From: Alloprevotella tannerae | GTDB lineage: Bacteria > Bacteroidota > Bacteroidia > Bacteroidales > Bacteroidaceae | Assembly (NCBI GenBank): GCA_015259125.1 | Contig: JABZGR010000013.1 | Coordinates: 1 to 50,549 of the forward strand | Reading direction: 5' to 3' | Length of the DNA stretch: 50,549 nucleotides | In this document: positions 25,681-32,800 of the stretch, one piece after another | Layout: each line of letters begins with the position of its first letter | Position numbering within the stretch: position 1 is the stretch's first letter | Notes under the pieces: model-generated | What the model saw: the letters and a program-made list of their open reading frames with translations, nothing else | What the model was told of the DNA's origin: nothing | Database searches by the model: none | Made by a program: the position numbers and the translations under genes

Positions 25681-25892
25681 AGCGCTCCTTACGCACTTTC
25701 AAATAATCAGCCTTTCGGCTCATCAACCTTTGGTGGGCCGAAAGCGAAAGTGCCGGCCAACAGCGTGCAAGCTGAAGAAAATAAGAATGACCTATTGAAA
25801 CGCATGAAAACAAATACGTGAAAACAAGCGAGAATCTATATCCTCCCGCTATTCAAGCTTACAACTAATATACACCTATAAACATTCAAACC

Positions 25893-26333
25893 ATGATGAT
25901 CACACTGAAACATGAAGACGTGCCCAATGGTTGGGCTGTATGCTTCCTTGAATCTTGTAAACGCAAGGACGAATGCCTTCGCTACAAGGCCGGGCTGACG
26001 TTGCCCAACAAAGAATTTACGACCTACGCTGTGGCGCCCGCCGCTCTAGAGAAGGCGCAATGCCCCTGCTTTAGACCCACAGAAATGGTGCGCATAGCCG
26101 CAGGATTTAAAGGACTGATGGAAGACTTAAAGGTAGGCGAAATGCGCTCCGCGCGCCTTGATCTGATACGACTACTTAACGGACGAAGCAACTACTATCG
26201 CTATTTGAACGGCAAACACACGCTTTCGCCGAAACAGCAAGAGGAGATCCGGAAAATCTTACATGCGCACGGCTACGACGGGCTGACCGATTTTGATTCG
26301 CACCAAGACCGTTATTGCTTCAACGAGGAGTAG
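25893..26333 (+). CDS. DUF6078-family protein
   Basis: A 146-aa cytoplasmic protein without signal or membrane segments. The N-terminal part has spaced cysteines (CFLESCKRKDECLRY; KAQCPCFRP), possibly metal-binding. The C-terminal part (RLDLIRLLNGRSNYYRYLNG, then SPKQQEEIRKILHAHGY) resembles a helix-turn-helix-like segment. This is the pattern of DUF6078, found in Bacteroidetes with unknown role. I cannot assign a function; a regulator with a small zinc site is a reasonable hypothesis. Confidence 0.7.
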   Translation: MMITLKHEDVPNGWAVCFLESCKRKDECLRYKAGLTLPNKEFTTYAVAPAALEKAQCPCFRPTEMVRIAAGFKGLMEDLKVGEMRSARLDLIRLLNGRSNYYRYLNGKHTLSPKQQEEIRKILHAHGYDGLTDFDSHQDRYCFNEE

Positions 26334-26386
26334 TGTGCGGCGCTTCGCTTGGGTAGTCTCGTTCGCCGTTCTGCTGAAATAAAATG

Positions 26387-26430
26387 AATTCCCCGACTTG
26401 GCACTAAATTTCCAAGCCGGGGAATTTTAT
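26387..26430. terminator. Bidirectional-type terminator after DUF6078 gene
   Basis: AATTCCCCGACTTGG and CCAAGCCGGGGAATT form a 15-bp stem with one mismatch (a G-T wobble when read on the minus strand), followed by TTTTATTTT on the plus strand. Confidence 0.7.
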
Positions 26431-26437
26431 TTTAAAG

Positions 26438-26480
26438 CGCTTGGAATTTTTATCCGCTACGCTTGAGATTTTTGTCCCAA
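26438..26480. repeat. GGACAAAAATTC-type repeat, copy 1 (inverted)
   Basis: Read on the minus strand: GGGACAAAAATCTCAAGCG-TAGC-GGATAAAAATTCCAAGCG, i.e. two ~22-bp imperfect direct repeats. The same pair of units, with the same order and spacing within 1 bp, occurs at 44154-44234. It lies between the terminator and the next minus-strand gene. Confidence 0.6.
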
Positions 26481-26585
26481 CTATTGAGCACGAAATGGAA
26501 CACGTTATAATTTGAAAACTAATACTATATAAGCAGACTAACTCCGCATTCAACAGCCGCAAGTCCTAACCATCTCAATCAAGGC

Positions 26586-26963
26586 TTACTTGCCTTTATG
26601 TGAATCGCTGATCTCTTTATCCACTTCCGCTTGAAGCCACCTATTTTTAAGCAGAAGAGCAGCAATGATAGGCAACACAATCATGGGCACACAGACTAAC
26701 GCGCCTACAATCGCCAGCCCTCTACGGTGTGCGCGACTGTGGCTTCCATCTGCTATGGCATTCAGCAAATTGGCTATATCGTTAAACAACTCACCTTGAC
26801 CAATAATTAGCAGCAAACCAAGCTCTACGATCAAGACCGTAAAGAAAACTATTAGTGCTCTCCTTGCTACTTTATCGCATATATTGATTTTCTTTTCTAT
26901 ATCTATATGCTCTGCGCCCGGTATACGCTTGAGCCATTTTGTTGCTCTTTCTTCTTTTGTCAT
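26586..26963 (-). CDS. Hypothetical membrane protein, 125 aa
   Basis: Unrecognised. The N-terminal 30 residues are basic and charged (EERATKWLKRIPGAEHIDIEKK). Two strong hydrophobic helices follow (~residues 33-55, ALIVFFTVLIVELGLLLII, and ~82-104, GLAIVGALVCVPMIVLPIIA), separated by a polar loop with SHSRAHRRG, then a charged cytoplasmic-type tail. There is no signal peptide. It may be an accessory gene; the next gene downstream on the same strand is a second orphan membrane protein. Confidence 0.6.
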   Translation of the reverse strand: MTKEERATKWLKRIPGAEHIDIEKKINICDKVARRALIVFFTVLIVELGLLLIIGQGELFNDIANLLNAIADGSHSRAHRRGLAIVGALVCVPMIVLPIIAALLLKNRWLQAEVDKEISDSHKGK

Positions 26964-27103
26964 TTGTTGTTCTCCTTAAATGAATACCAAAAACATCATT
27001 TCTTCCTCTTTACCCACACTCTTCAGAGAATCTTACGTCAAATGCGCTTGACGATCCTTTTAATCTTCTTTTTTATCGTCAAGTACGCGCCTCCCATAGC
27101 GCA

Positions 27104-27517
27104 TCAGCCACTATTCAGTGAGGCTACTCCCTGCATAAACCAGTAGACGCAAACAAAAAATAGTACGATAAGCACAAAAAGCGCAATGCCGATAACGATT
27201 CTCGCCCACCACTGCCGCTGTGCATACTCTATAAGAAAAGCACCTACGGACAACACCGCAAGCACTAAACCAAACCCATAAGTGGACATACACAAGAAAA
27301 CAACGATGAACGAAAAAGTAGATGCCGGTGACCCTCTCAGAGACACCCACTGTAAATAGAGGAGAGAAGAGATCTCTATAAGCAGACAAGAAGCACTGAC
27401 AATGTACACATACTTCAGCCAATGATGTCGATGAAAATATATCATAACCATCAAAAGGAGCAACATACCCAAAGGTACATATAATGCCCATACCCAATCA
27501 GTAACAAACGACGCCAT
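27104..27517 (-). CDS. Hypothetical membrane protein, 137 aa
   Basis: Unrecognised. Four hydrophobic segments (~residues 8-27, 36-55, 68-90, 105-128) indicate an integral inner-membrane protein with short loops; the region between TM2 and TM3 holds a short SLRGSPAS loop. Lies ~140 bp upstream, on the same strand, of the other orphan membrane protein gene. Part of an overlapping alternative frame is open but not protein-like. No catalytic motif is visible. Confidence 0.6.
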   Translation of the reverse strand: MASFVTDWVWALYVPLGMLLLLMVMIYFHRHHWLKYVYIVSASCLLIEISSLLYLQWVSLRGSPASTFSFIVVFLCMSTYGFGLVLAVLSVGAFLIEYAQRQWWARIVIGIALFVLIVLFFVCVYWFMQGVASLNSG

Positions 27518-27808
27518 ATTCTTCTAACCCTTTTCTGCTTCTTATTCTTCACCCACTATTTTTATGACAACCTACGCGGCCGATACACCCATTCATTTGC
27601 TTTCAAAGCGCAAAATGTAACGACCCCGGGCACTCTTCAACGCAACATATCCTTATTTCGTGTTCTCTCCAAAATCGCAGATTGTGCGTATTGAAGAGTT
27701 TTCTTTCTTTCAATAACACAAAATTACGCAAATTATTTCAGAAATGCTTCTACATGTTTAGAAATCGTTCAAAATCACAGATGCAATCAGTTGGCCGGCA
27801 AACTTAAT
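27518..27808. other. Intergenic region with long-range inverted repeat
   Basis: No gene is supported. CTCTTCAA (27633-27640) and TTGAAGAG (27691-27698) form inverted arms ~50 bp apart, followed by a T-rich stretch; significance unclear. The region is AT-rich toward the right. Confidence 0.4.
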
Positions 27809-27910
27809 ATGGCCAAAAAGCGGGGGTTAAAAGGTGTACGGAGCACGCTATCCCCACAAAAAGCCGTAGAGCATTACAATAATCCGGCGGCTGTGCTGTT
27901 TTATAAATAA
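27809..27910 (+). CDS. Candidate 33-aa basic small protein
   Basis: ATG 27809 opens a 33-codon frame beginning MAKKRGLKGVRSTLSPQK and ending AAVLFYK, stopping 15 bp before trmN6. The composition (Lys/Arg-rich N-terminus, then a mixed helix with AVEHYNNPAA) looks protein-like rather than random. It is too short for normal gene callers. It could be a leader of trmN6 or a small nucleic-acid-binding protein; it may also be chance. Confidence 0.4.
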   Translation: MAKKRGLKGVRSTLSPQKAVEHYNNPAAVLFYK

Positions 27911-27925
27911 GCATTTGCGACCATT

Positions 27926-28624
27926 ATGACTGAAGCTTTCCAATTCAAACAATTCACGATTCGCCACGACCGCTGCGCCATGAAAGTTGGTACAGACGGC
28001 GTATTGCTCGGCGCGTGGGCTAATGCGAAAGGAAAGCGGCGCATCTTAGACATCGGAACCGGTTCCGGCCTCATTGCCCTAATGCTTGCACAACGCACAG
28101 ATGCTATGATCACGGGGATAGAGATTGATCCGGCTTCGGCCGCCCAAGCGCAAGAAAACGTTGCTGCCTCTCCGTGGGCCGATCGCCTGCAAATCGTAGC
28201 GACAGACATAGCCGGCTACACGTCATACCAAGCCTTTGATTTGATTGTCTCTAATCCGCCCTTTTTCAACGAAATGCTACTCCCGCCCGACGCAGCTCGC
28301 TCGCAAGCTCGCCATACGCAGGCGCTCACATTCGAAGCCTTACTCTTCCACGTCCAACGCTTATTGAGCCCTAAAGGCAGCTTTTGTGCCATCCTTCCCG
28401 CCACAGCGTTGACACAATTCAGTTTGGCCGCCGCGGCGCAAGCCTTATTTGTTGTGCATACGACATTTGTGCACACAACGATGCGGAAAGCCCCGAAAAG
28501 AGTATTGGTAGAACTTCGAAAAGAAGTTTCTCCAATTGTAGAAGACAGTTTTGTCTTGACGGGTTCAGATGGTAGAAGATCACGTGCTTATGAGGACCTG
28601 ACAAAGGATTATTATGTCCGTTAA
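27926..28624 (+). CDS. tRNA1(Val) (adenine(37)-N6)-methyltransferase, TrmN6/YfiC type
   Basis: A 232-aa class I SAM-dependent methyltransferase. The SAM site is LDIGTGSGLIALMLAQR with the acidic GIEIDPAS at the end of strand 2. The NPPFF catalytic motif of N6-adenine methyltransferases is present near residue 112, and KVGTDGVLLGAW near the start is typical of the TrmN6/YfiC family. It methylates A37 of tRNA1(Val); for Bacteroidetes proteins other tRNAs are possible. Start ATG 27926 follows a possible small ORF. Confidence 0.88.
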   Translation: MTEAFQFKQFTIRHDRCAMKVGTDGVLLGAWANAKGKRRILDIGTGSGLIALMLAQRTDAMITGIEIDPASAAQAQENVAASPWADRLQIVATDIAGYTSYQAFDLIVSNPPFFNEMLLPPDAARSQARHTQALTFEALLFHVQRLLSPKGSFCAILPATALTQFSLAAAAQALFVVHTTFVHTTMRKAPKRVLVELRKEVSPIVEDSFVLTGSDGRRSRAYEDLTKDYYVR

Positions 28625-28671
28625 AGGTCAGTTCTGTTCACGTTATTAAAGAAGTTTTCAAGGCATTAGTA

Positions 28672-28701
28672 TTGATAATCAGAAAAGAAGTGTTACCTTT
28701 G
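28672..28701 (+). promoter_or_regulatory. Promoter of the M23 peptidase (TTG-N19-TACCTTTG)
   Basis: TTG (28672-28674) and TACCTTTG (28694-28701) with 19 bp spacing match the Bacteroidetes consensus. The box lies inside the longer open frame starting at 28672 and so argues for a later start codon. Confidence 0.7.
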
Positions 28702-28788
28702 CGCATCTATTTCTCAAAAATGCGGCGCCAATATATGAAGATTTTTACCTTTCGGCCACGCATAATAAACAAAAAAACTATTCAAAAA

Positions 28789-29673
28789 ATGACGTTCGTA
28801 ACCATACGAAAAATCATCGGAGGACTATTGCTGCTGACATCAGCTGCAACGGCTTCGGCGCAAGACTTGATTGCGCGCCAGGCACCTGTTGATCGCCATT
28901 TGAAGTCTTCAGATACAATTATGCTGAATCGTTTGATTCAGAAAGAAAACTTAGAAGAACCCGCCAACAACTTATATTCTTCTTGGAATAACAACACAAC
29001 ACATTGTTACTCACGTAGCGAAGTTCCGGACTCTTTCCGTATTGACCTACGTGGTTTTTTTATGCCTACTCCAAGTCGCAAGATCACGAGTCACTTTGGC
29101 TATCGTCCGGCTTTCCGCCGCAAGCATAAAGGTTTAGACATTAAAGTCTACACCGGCGACACTATCTACGCCGCATTCAATGGCCGTGTGCGTATCGCAC
29201 GCTACGAGGCTTCCGGTTACGGCAACTATATCGTGATTCGCCACCCCAATGGTTTGGAGACGATCTATGCGCATTTGAGTAAGCAGTTGGTGCGCGCTAA
29301 TCAGAATGTAAAGGCAGGAGAACCTATAGGCTTGGGCGGCAACACGGGTTTATCTTTCGGTAGCCACCTTCATTTTGAAACACGTCTTATGGGAGAAGCA
29401 ATTGACCCCTCTCTGCTCTTTGACTTCGCGCAACAAGATGTAACGGGTGATTATTATGTCTTCCATAAGAACGCATCGGACGATTCGTTTACGCACACAG
29501 CTTCTAAGAAAGCTGAGCCGGCTATGAGTGGACGCTTCTATCAGGTGAAAGCCGGCGAGACGCTCTATTCTATTGCGCGTGATATGGGAATTACCGTCGA
29601 CGCACTCTGTTCATTCAATTCGAACCTTACAAAAAAGACGCGTTTGAGGCCCGGACAGATTCTAAAATATTAA
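28789..29673 (+). CDS. Secreted M23 peptidase with C-terminal LysM
   Basis: 294 aa from ATG 28789, chosen because a promoter precedes it and a clean signal peptide begins there (MTFVTIRKIIGGLLLLTSAATASA). The M23 (LytM/lysostaphin-like) domain is at ~residues 90-210, with HKGLDIKV, YGNYIVIRHPNG, IYAHLS and GSHLHFE zinc/catalytic motifs. A LysM peptidoglycan-binding module forms the C-terminus (YQVKAGETLYSIARDMG...LRPGQILKY). It likely cleaves or organises peptidoglycan cross-links in the periplasm during growth and division. A strong terminator follows. Confidence 0.92.
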   Translation: MTFVTIRKIIGGLLLLTSAATASAQDLIARQAPVDRHLKSSDTIMLNRLIQKENLEEPANNLYSSWNNNTTHCYSRSEVPDSFRIDLRGFFMPTPSRKITSHFGYRPAFRRKHKGLDIKVYTGDTIYAAFNGRVRIARYEASGYGNYIVIRHPNGLETIYAHLSKQLVRANQNVKAGEPIGLGGNTGLSFGSHLHFETRLMGEAIDPSLLFDFAQQDVTGDYYVFHKNASDDSFTHTASKKAEPAMSGRFYQVKAGETLYSIARDMGITVDALCSFNSNLTKKTRLRPGQILKY

Positions 29674-29707
29674 GACGTAAGCCCTCCTCCTCTTTTATAT
29701 ACGAATT

Positions 29708-29740
29708 AAAGCCGCCTGACTGAATGAGTGAGGCGGCTTT
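29708..29740 (+). terminator. Terminator of the M23 peptidase
   Basis: Perfect 10-bp stem AAAGCCGCCT / AGGCGGCTTT with a 13-nt loop. Confidence 0.85.
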
Positions 29741-29843
29741 CTTACAATTTTTATACGGCATCTGGTTTTATTTGCGCCCACGCGCCAGGCCTTTAGCCCT
29801 ACACGCGGCCTCAACAACCAGCCATCAACAAAACAAGCCACAC

Positions 29844-30629
29844 ATGAAGTTTATCAGTTTCGGTTCCGGTAGCAGCGGCAACTGTTATTATCTCTTAGAA
29901 GACGGCTTCGGACTCATCATCGACGCCGGAATCGGAATACGAAGTTTCAAAAAATACTTCCGCGAATACGGTTTTACCTACCCCACACTTAAAGCCATAC
30001 TCGTCACACACGATCATACCGACCACGTAAAGGCCGTGGGCGCACTATCCGGCGAATACAATCTCGAAGTGTTTGCTACGGAAGAAGTGCATAAAGGCAT
30101 TCTGAACAATTACTACGCACATAAAAAAGTGCGCCCCGAATTTTGCCGCACCTATCTCCCGGGCGACGACTGGTCAATTGGCCCTTTTCACATCACAACC
30201 TTTACAGTTCCACACGATGCAAGTCACAATTGCGGTTACTTCATAGAGACAGCCACCACCAATTTTTGCTTTATCACCGACGCCGGCAGTTTTACGCCCG
30301 AGATGATCAAATTTATTCGACGCGCACGCAATCTGGTGATTGAGGCCAACTATGATGCCGCAATGTTAGATGAAGGCCCCTATCCCTTACATTTGAAAAA
30401 GCGCATCAAAGCGCCAACGGGACACGCATGCAATGCTGATACGGCACGTATTTTGCAAGAGAATGTAGCAGCAACGACCGAGAATATTTGGCTTTGCCAC
30501 CTCAGCGAAGAGAACAACCATCCGGAATTGGCTCGCAAGACCATTGCCCAAGCACTCGACCTAGCGGATTGCAAGGCGCAACTTCACGTTTTACGCCGCC
30601 GCATTCCTTCCGGCCCATTTGAATTATAA
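29844..30629 (+). CDS. Metallo-beta-lactamase-fold hydrolase (YycJ/WalJ-like)
   Basis: 261 aa from ATG 29844; the longer frame would start inside the preceding terminator. It opens with the family start MKFISFGSGSSGNCYYL, has the metal site THDHTDH near residue 55, further His in VPHDASHNCGYF and Asp in FITDAGS, and ends with HLSEENN. YycJ-like proteins are putative exonucleases or regulators of cell-wall/DNA homeostasis in other phyla; activity here is unproven. Its stop overlaps the next start (TAATG). Confidence 0.85.
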   Translation: MKFISFGSGSSGNCYYLLEDGFGLIIDAGIGIRSFKKYFREYGFTYPTLKAILVTHDHTDHVKAVGALSGEYNLEVFATEEVHKGILNNYYAHKKVRPEFCRTYLPGDDWSIGPFHITTFTVPHDASHNCGYFIETATTNFCFITDAGSFTPEMIKFIRRARNLVIEANYDAAMLDEGPYPLHLKKRIKAPTGHACNADTARILQENVAATTENIWLCHLSEENNHPELARKTIAQALDLADCKAQLHVLRRRIPSGPFEL

Positions 30630-30949
30630 TGTTACAAGATATTATCGTCTATATTATCGTCGGTGCCGCATTTATATATTGTATCCTCGGACTGTTTCGC
30701 CATTTTCGCGCTTCAGGAAAAGGCGTCAACAAGTGCGCATCCTGCACAGCCGAATGTCCGCTTAAAAACTTAAAGTCGGCACAACAGGCGGCAGGCACTT
30801 GTTCTTCCTGCGGTACGTCCAATCCGGCTCGCCCTAATGCCAAGACTTGCTCACACTATCGGAAAGCTACGAAACGCAAAGCCGACTCCCCATCCCACAA
30901 AGCCAACTCCCCATCCCACAAAGTCGATTCCCCATCCCACAAAGCCTGA
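30629..30949 (+). CDS. FeoB-associated-type Cys-rich membrane protein with heptapeptide tail
   Basis: A 106-aa protein with an N-terminal transmembrane helix (~residues 5-24), a KCASCTAECPLKNL Cys cluster and a second CSSCG motif, as in the FeoB-associated Cys-rich membrane family. The C-terminus is three near-identical heptapeptides ([AV][DN]SPSHK) encoded by 21-bp tandem repeats at 30878-30940. No feoB gene is nearby, so the iron link is by family only. The start overlaps the MBL stop by one base, suggesting coupling. Confidence 0.7.
   Translation: MLQDIIVYIIVGAAFIYCILGLFRHFRASGKGVNKCASCTAECPLKNLKSAQQAAGTCSSCGTSNPARPNAKTCSHYRKATKRKADSPSHKANSPSHKVDSPSHKA
30878..30949 (+). repeat. 21-bp coding tandem repeat
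   Basis: Three copies of AAAGCCGACTCCCCATCCCAC (30878-30898, 30899-30919, 30920-30940) with 1-2 changes each, then a partial AAAGCC before the stop. In frame, so copy number changes alter tail length without frameshift. Confidence 0.85.
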
Positions 30950-30976
30950 CTGCAATAAGCCGCAGTCGGTTTTTTA
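30946..30976 (+). terminator. Terminator after the Cys-rich gene
   Basis: GACTGC / GCAGTC stem with 8-nt loop, followed by GGTTTTTT. It overlaps the last codons of the gene. Confidence 0.75.
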
Positions 30977-31081
30977 TGCTTATGTACGGTTGCGAGCGGC
31001 GCAGCAAGCAAGTTGGGGCTTCGATCACTGCGAATTTGAAAGAAAGCGCACATTCTCCGCAGGCTTCTTGTAAAATTATCG

Positions 31082-31089
31082 TACTTTTG
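31082..31089 (+). promoter_or_regulatory. -7 box for panCD (TACTTTTG)
   Basis: TACTTTTG matches TAnnTTTG, 22 bp before the panC ATG. No clear -33 box. Confidence 0.6.
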
Positions 31090-31111
31090 CACCGTTAAAA
31101 AATCAACGAAA

Positions 31112-31969
31112 ATGATCACTCTAACCACGATAGACGACCTTACCGCCGCTTTAGCCCCGTATCGCCAAGCCAACAAGTCGATAGGCTTGGTTCCCACGAT
31201 GGGCGCACTCCACGCCGGCCACGCTTCACTCGTGGAGCGCGCAGTCGGGGAAAACGACGTAACGGTTGTTAGCGACTTTGTCAATCCTACGCAATTCAAC
31301 GATCCCAAAGATTTTTCATCTTATCCGCGCGATTTAGACGCAGATCGTGCTTTGCTGGAAACGCTTCACGCGGATATTCTCTTTGCGCCCACGGTCGAGG
31401 CGATTTATCCTGAACCCGACACGCGCACCTTCGACTATCCGGAAATGAACGTTATGGAAGGGCCGCGCCGCCCCGGACATTTCAACGGCGTCTGCCGCAT
31501 TGTCAGCAAGCTCTTCCAAATTGTGCAGCCTACGCGGGCATATTTCGGCGAAAAAGATTTTCAGCAGATCGCCGTTGTTCGCGCTATGGTAAACGACCTG
31601 CAGTTGCCCGTCACGCTGTGTCCCTGTCCCATCGTGCGCGAAGCAAGCGGTTTAGCCTTGAGCAGCCGAAATTCGCTGCTCACGGATGATGAGCGCCGGC
31701 TGGCATCTGAAATTTACAAGACCTTGAAGGTAAGTCAGGAGTTCAGCCACACACAATCCGTTGCCGATACACAGGCTTTCGTCACCGAAGCGTTGAATGC
31801 TTTCGACGGATTAGAGGTAGAATATTTTGAAATAGTCGATGCTCAGACACTACAACCCATTAAGGATTGGAGCGAAGCTGAAAATGTGCAGGGTTGCATC
31901 ACGGTTTACTGCGGTCAGCGTCCGGTTCGACTGATTGACAATATAAATTACAGAAACCATGCGCGTTAG
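31112..31969 (+). CDS. panC: Pantothenate synthetase
   Basis: A 285-aa enzyme joining pantoate and beta-alanine with ATP cleavage. Nucleotidyltransferase signature PTMGALHAGH at ~residues 29-38, then FVNPTQFN, YFGEKDFQQ and the VREASGLALSSRN loop near residue 185 (KMSKS-like region). Cytoplasmic. Its last codons overlap panD by 11 bp, so the two are translated together: panD supplies beta-alanine for this step. panB and panE are not in the window. Confidence 0.96.
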   Translation: MITLTTIDDLTAALAPYRQANKSIGLVPTMGALHAGHASLVERAVGENDVTVVSDFVNPTQFNDPKDFSSYPRDLDADRALLETLHADILFAPTVEAIYPEPDTRTFDYPEMNVMEGPRRPGHFNGVCRIVSKLFQIVQPTRAYFGEKDFQQIAVVRAMVNDLQLPVTLCPCPIVREASGLALSSRNSLLTDDERRLASEIYKTLKVSQEFSHTQSVADTQAFVTEALNAFDGLEVEYFEIVDAQTLQPIKDWSEAENVQGCITVYCGQRPVRLIDNINYRNHAR

Positions 31970-32312
31970 TTTGTTAAAGTCGAAGATACATTGCGCTTAC
32001 GTGACCGAAGCCAATCTCCACTATATGGGGAGTATCACGATCGACGAAGCCCTGATGGAGGCGGCCGACTTACTGCCCTACGAACACGTCCACGTGGTCA
32101 ACAACAACAACGGGGAACGCATTGAGACCTACGTCATTCGCGGCGAGCGAGGCAGCGGCGTAATCTGCCTAAACGGGGCTGCTGCACGCAAATTTCAAGT
32201 GGGCGATGAAGTAATCATTATGTCCTTTGGCGAATTTTCGGCCGAGGAGGCGACACAGTTTAAGCCTACGGTTGTTTTCCCTGATCGCGAAAACCGCCTG
32301 GCCGGCGCTTGA
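31959..32312 (+). CDS. panD: Aspartate 1-decarboxylase (proenzyme)
   Basis: A 117-aa proenzyme that makes beta-alanine from aspartate. The autocleavage site Gly-Ser in YMGSITIDEALMEAADL (Ser25-equivalent, which becomes the pyruvoyl group) is intact, followed by NGERIETYVIRGERGSG and CLNGAAARKFQVGDEVIIMSFG. It overlaps the panC 3' end by 11 bp. Typical length for bacterial PanD. A terminator follows ~50 bp later. Confidence 0.96.
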   Translation: MRVSLLKSKIHCAYVTEANLHYMGSITIDEALMEAADLLPYEHVHVVNNNNGERIETYVIRGERGSGVICLNGAAARKFQVGDEVIIMSFGEFSAEEATQFKPTVVFPDRENRLAGA

Positions 32313-32362
32313 TCTGCCACGACTTTTCAAAAGCGACTTCGTATAAATTTTAAGATAAGGAT

Positions 32363-32402
32363 GCCCAACTTTCTGCTTCATGCAGTAGGGTTGGGCTTTA
32401 TT
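32363..32402 (+). terminator. Terminator of panCD
   Basis: GCCCAAC / GTTGGGC outer stem with internal CTGC/GCAG stem and TTTATTG tail. Confidence 0.75.
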
Positions 32403-32505
32403 GTAGTCCTACGAAAACTTATTCACACTTAAAAAAGCGATTTCATCTCTGATTATCAAGCGCCTAAACGCTTGTTTTTCCTTCATAAAATCTATCTCTC
32501 ATTTT

Positions 32506-32585
32506 GTTTGGTGGCACCAAACGATAGTTTGATACCGGCAAGCCATAGTTTGGTCGGGGCAAACGATGGTTTGGCCTCACCAAAC
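32506..32585. repeat. 80-bp dyad-array element, copy D
   Basis: Four GTTTG-N7-CAAAC dyads with linkers GATA, CATA and GATG; centres gtggcac, ataccgg, gtcgggg and gcctcac. Dyad 2 has CAAGC. The first dyad is extended to a near-perfect 17-bp palindrome (GTTTGGTG-G-CACCAAAC). Right flank GAAA as in copy C. Located between convergent genes. Confidence 0.9.
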
Positions 32586-32652
32586 GAAACAGACTTGCAC
32601 CTTGATAACACAGTCTTCTATCGCTCATCGTCAAAAAATCAGGAAAAGAAAA

Positions 32653-32687
32653 TAGTCGACTAAGCCTGCTTATGCAGTAGTCGACTA
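32653..32687 (-). terminator. Terminator with duplicated TAGTCGACTA palindrome
   Basis: The self-complementary 10-mer TAGTCGACTA occurs at 32653-32662 and 32678-32687; the two arms plus an inner CTGC/GCAG pair form one long hairpin. On the minus strand it is followed by TTTTCTTTT, so it probably ends the kdsA operon. Confidence 0.7.
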
Positions 32688-32800
32688 TGGATAAGATTTC
32701 CAAGCAAACGCGTGCGCAGCATTTGCGTCAGAAGCAAAAAATATAGCGTTCGGATAAGGCGTTTCCCCAAGATCGGCTTGCTCCAAACCGGCTTTACGAT

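Larger units (their letters stand above)
32403..32800. other. Intergenic region between convergent panD and acyltransferase
   Basis: No gene supported. Contains dyad-array element D (32506-32585) and the terminator of the minus-strand operon (32653-32687). Open frames across element D are due to its 21-bp period. Confidence 0.6.

Noticed and set aside
27111..27497. Alternative 128-codon frame in the second orphan membrane gene
   Set aside because: It overlaps the 137-aa frame in another phase; the 137-aa frame has clean transmembrane segments and a better layout.
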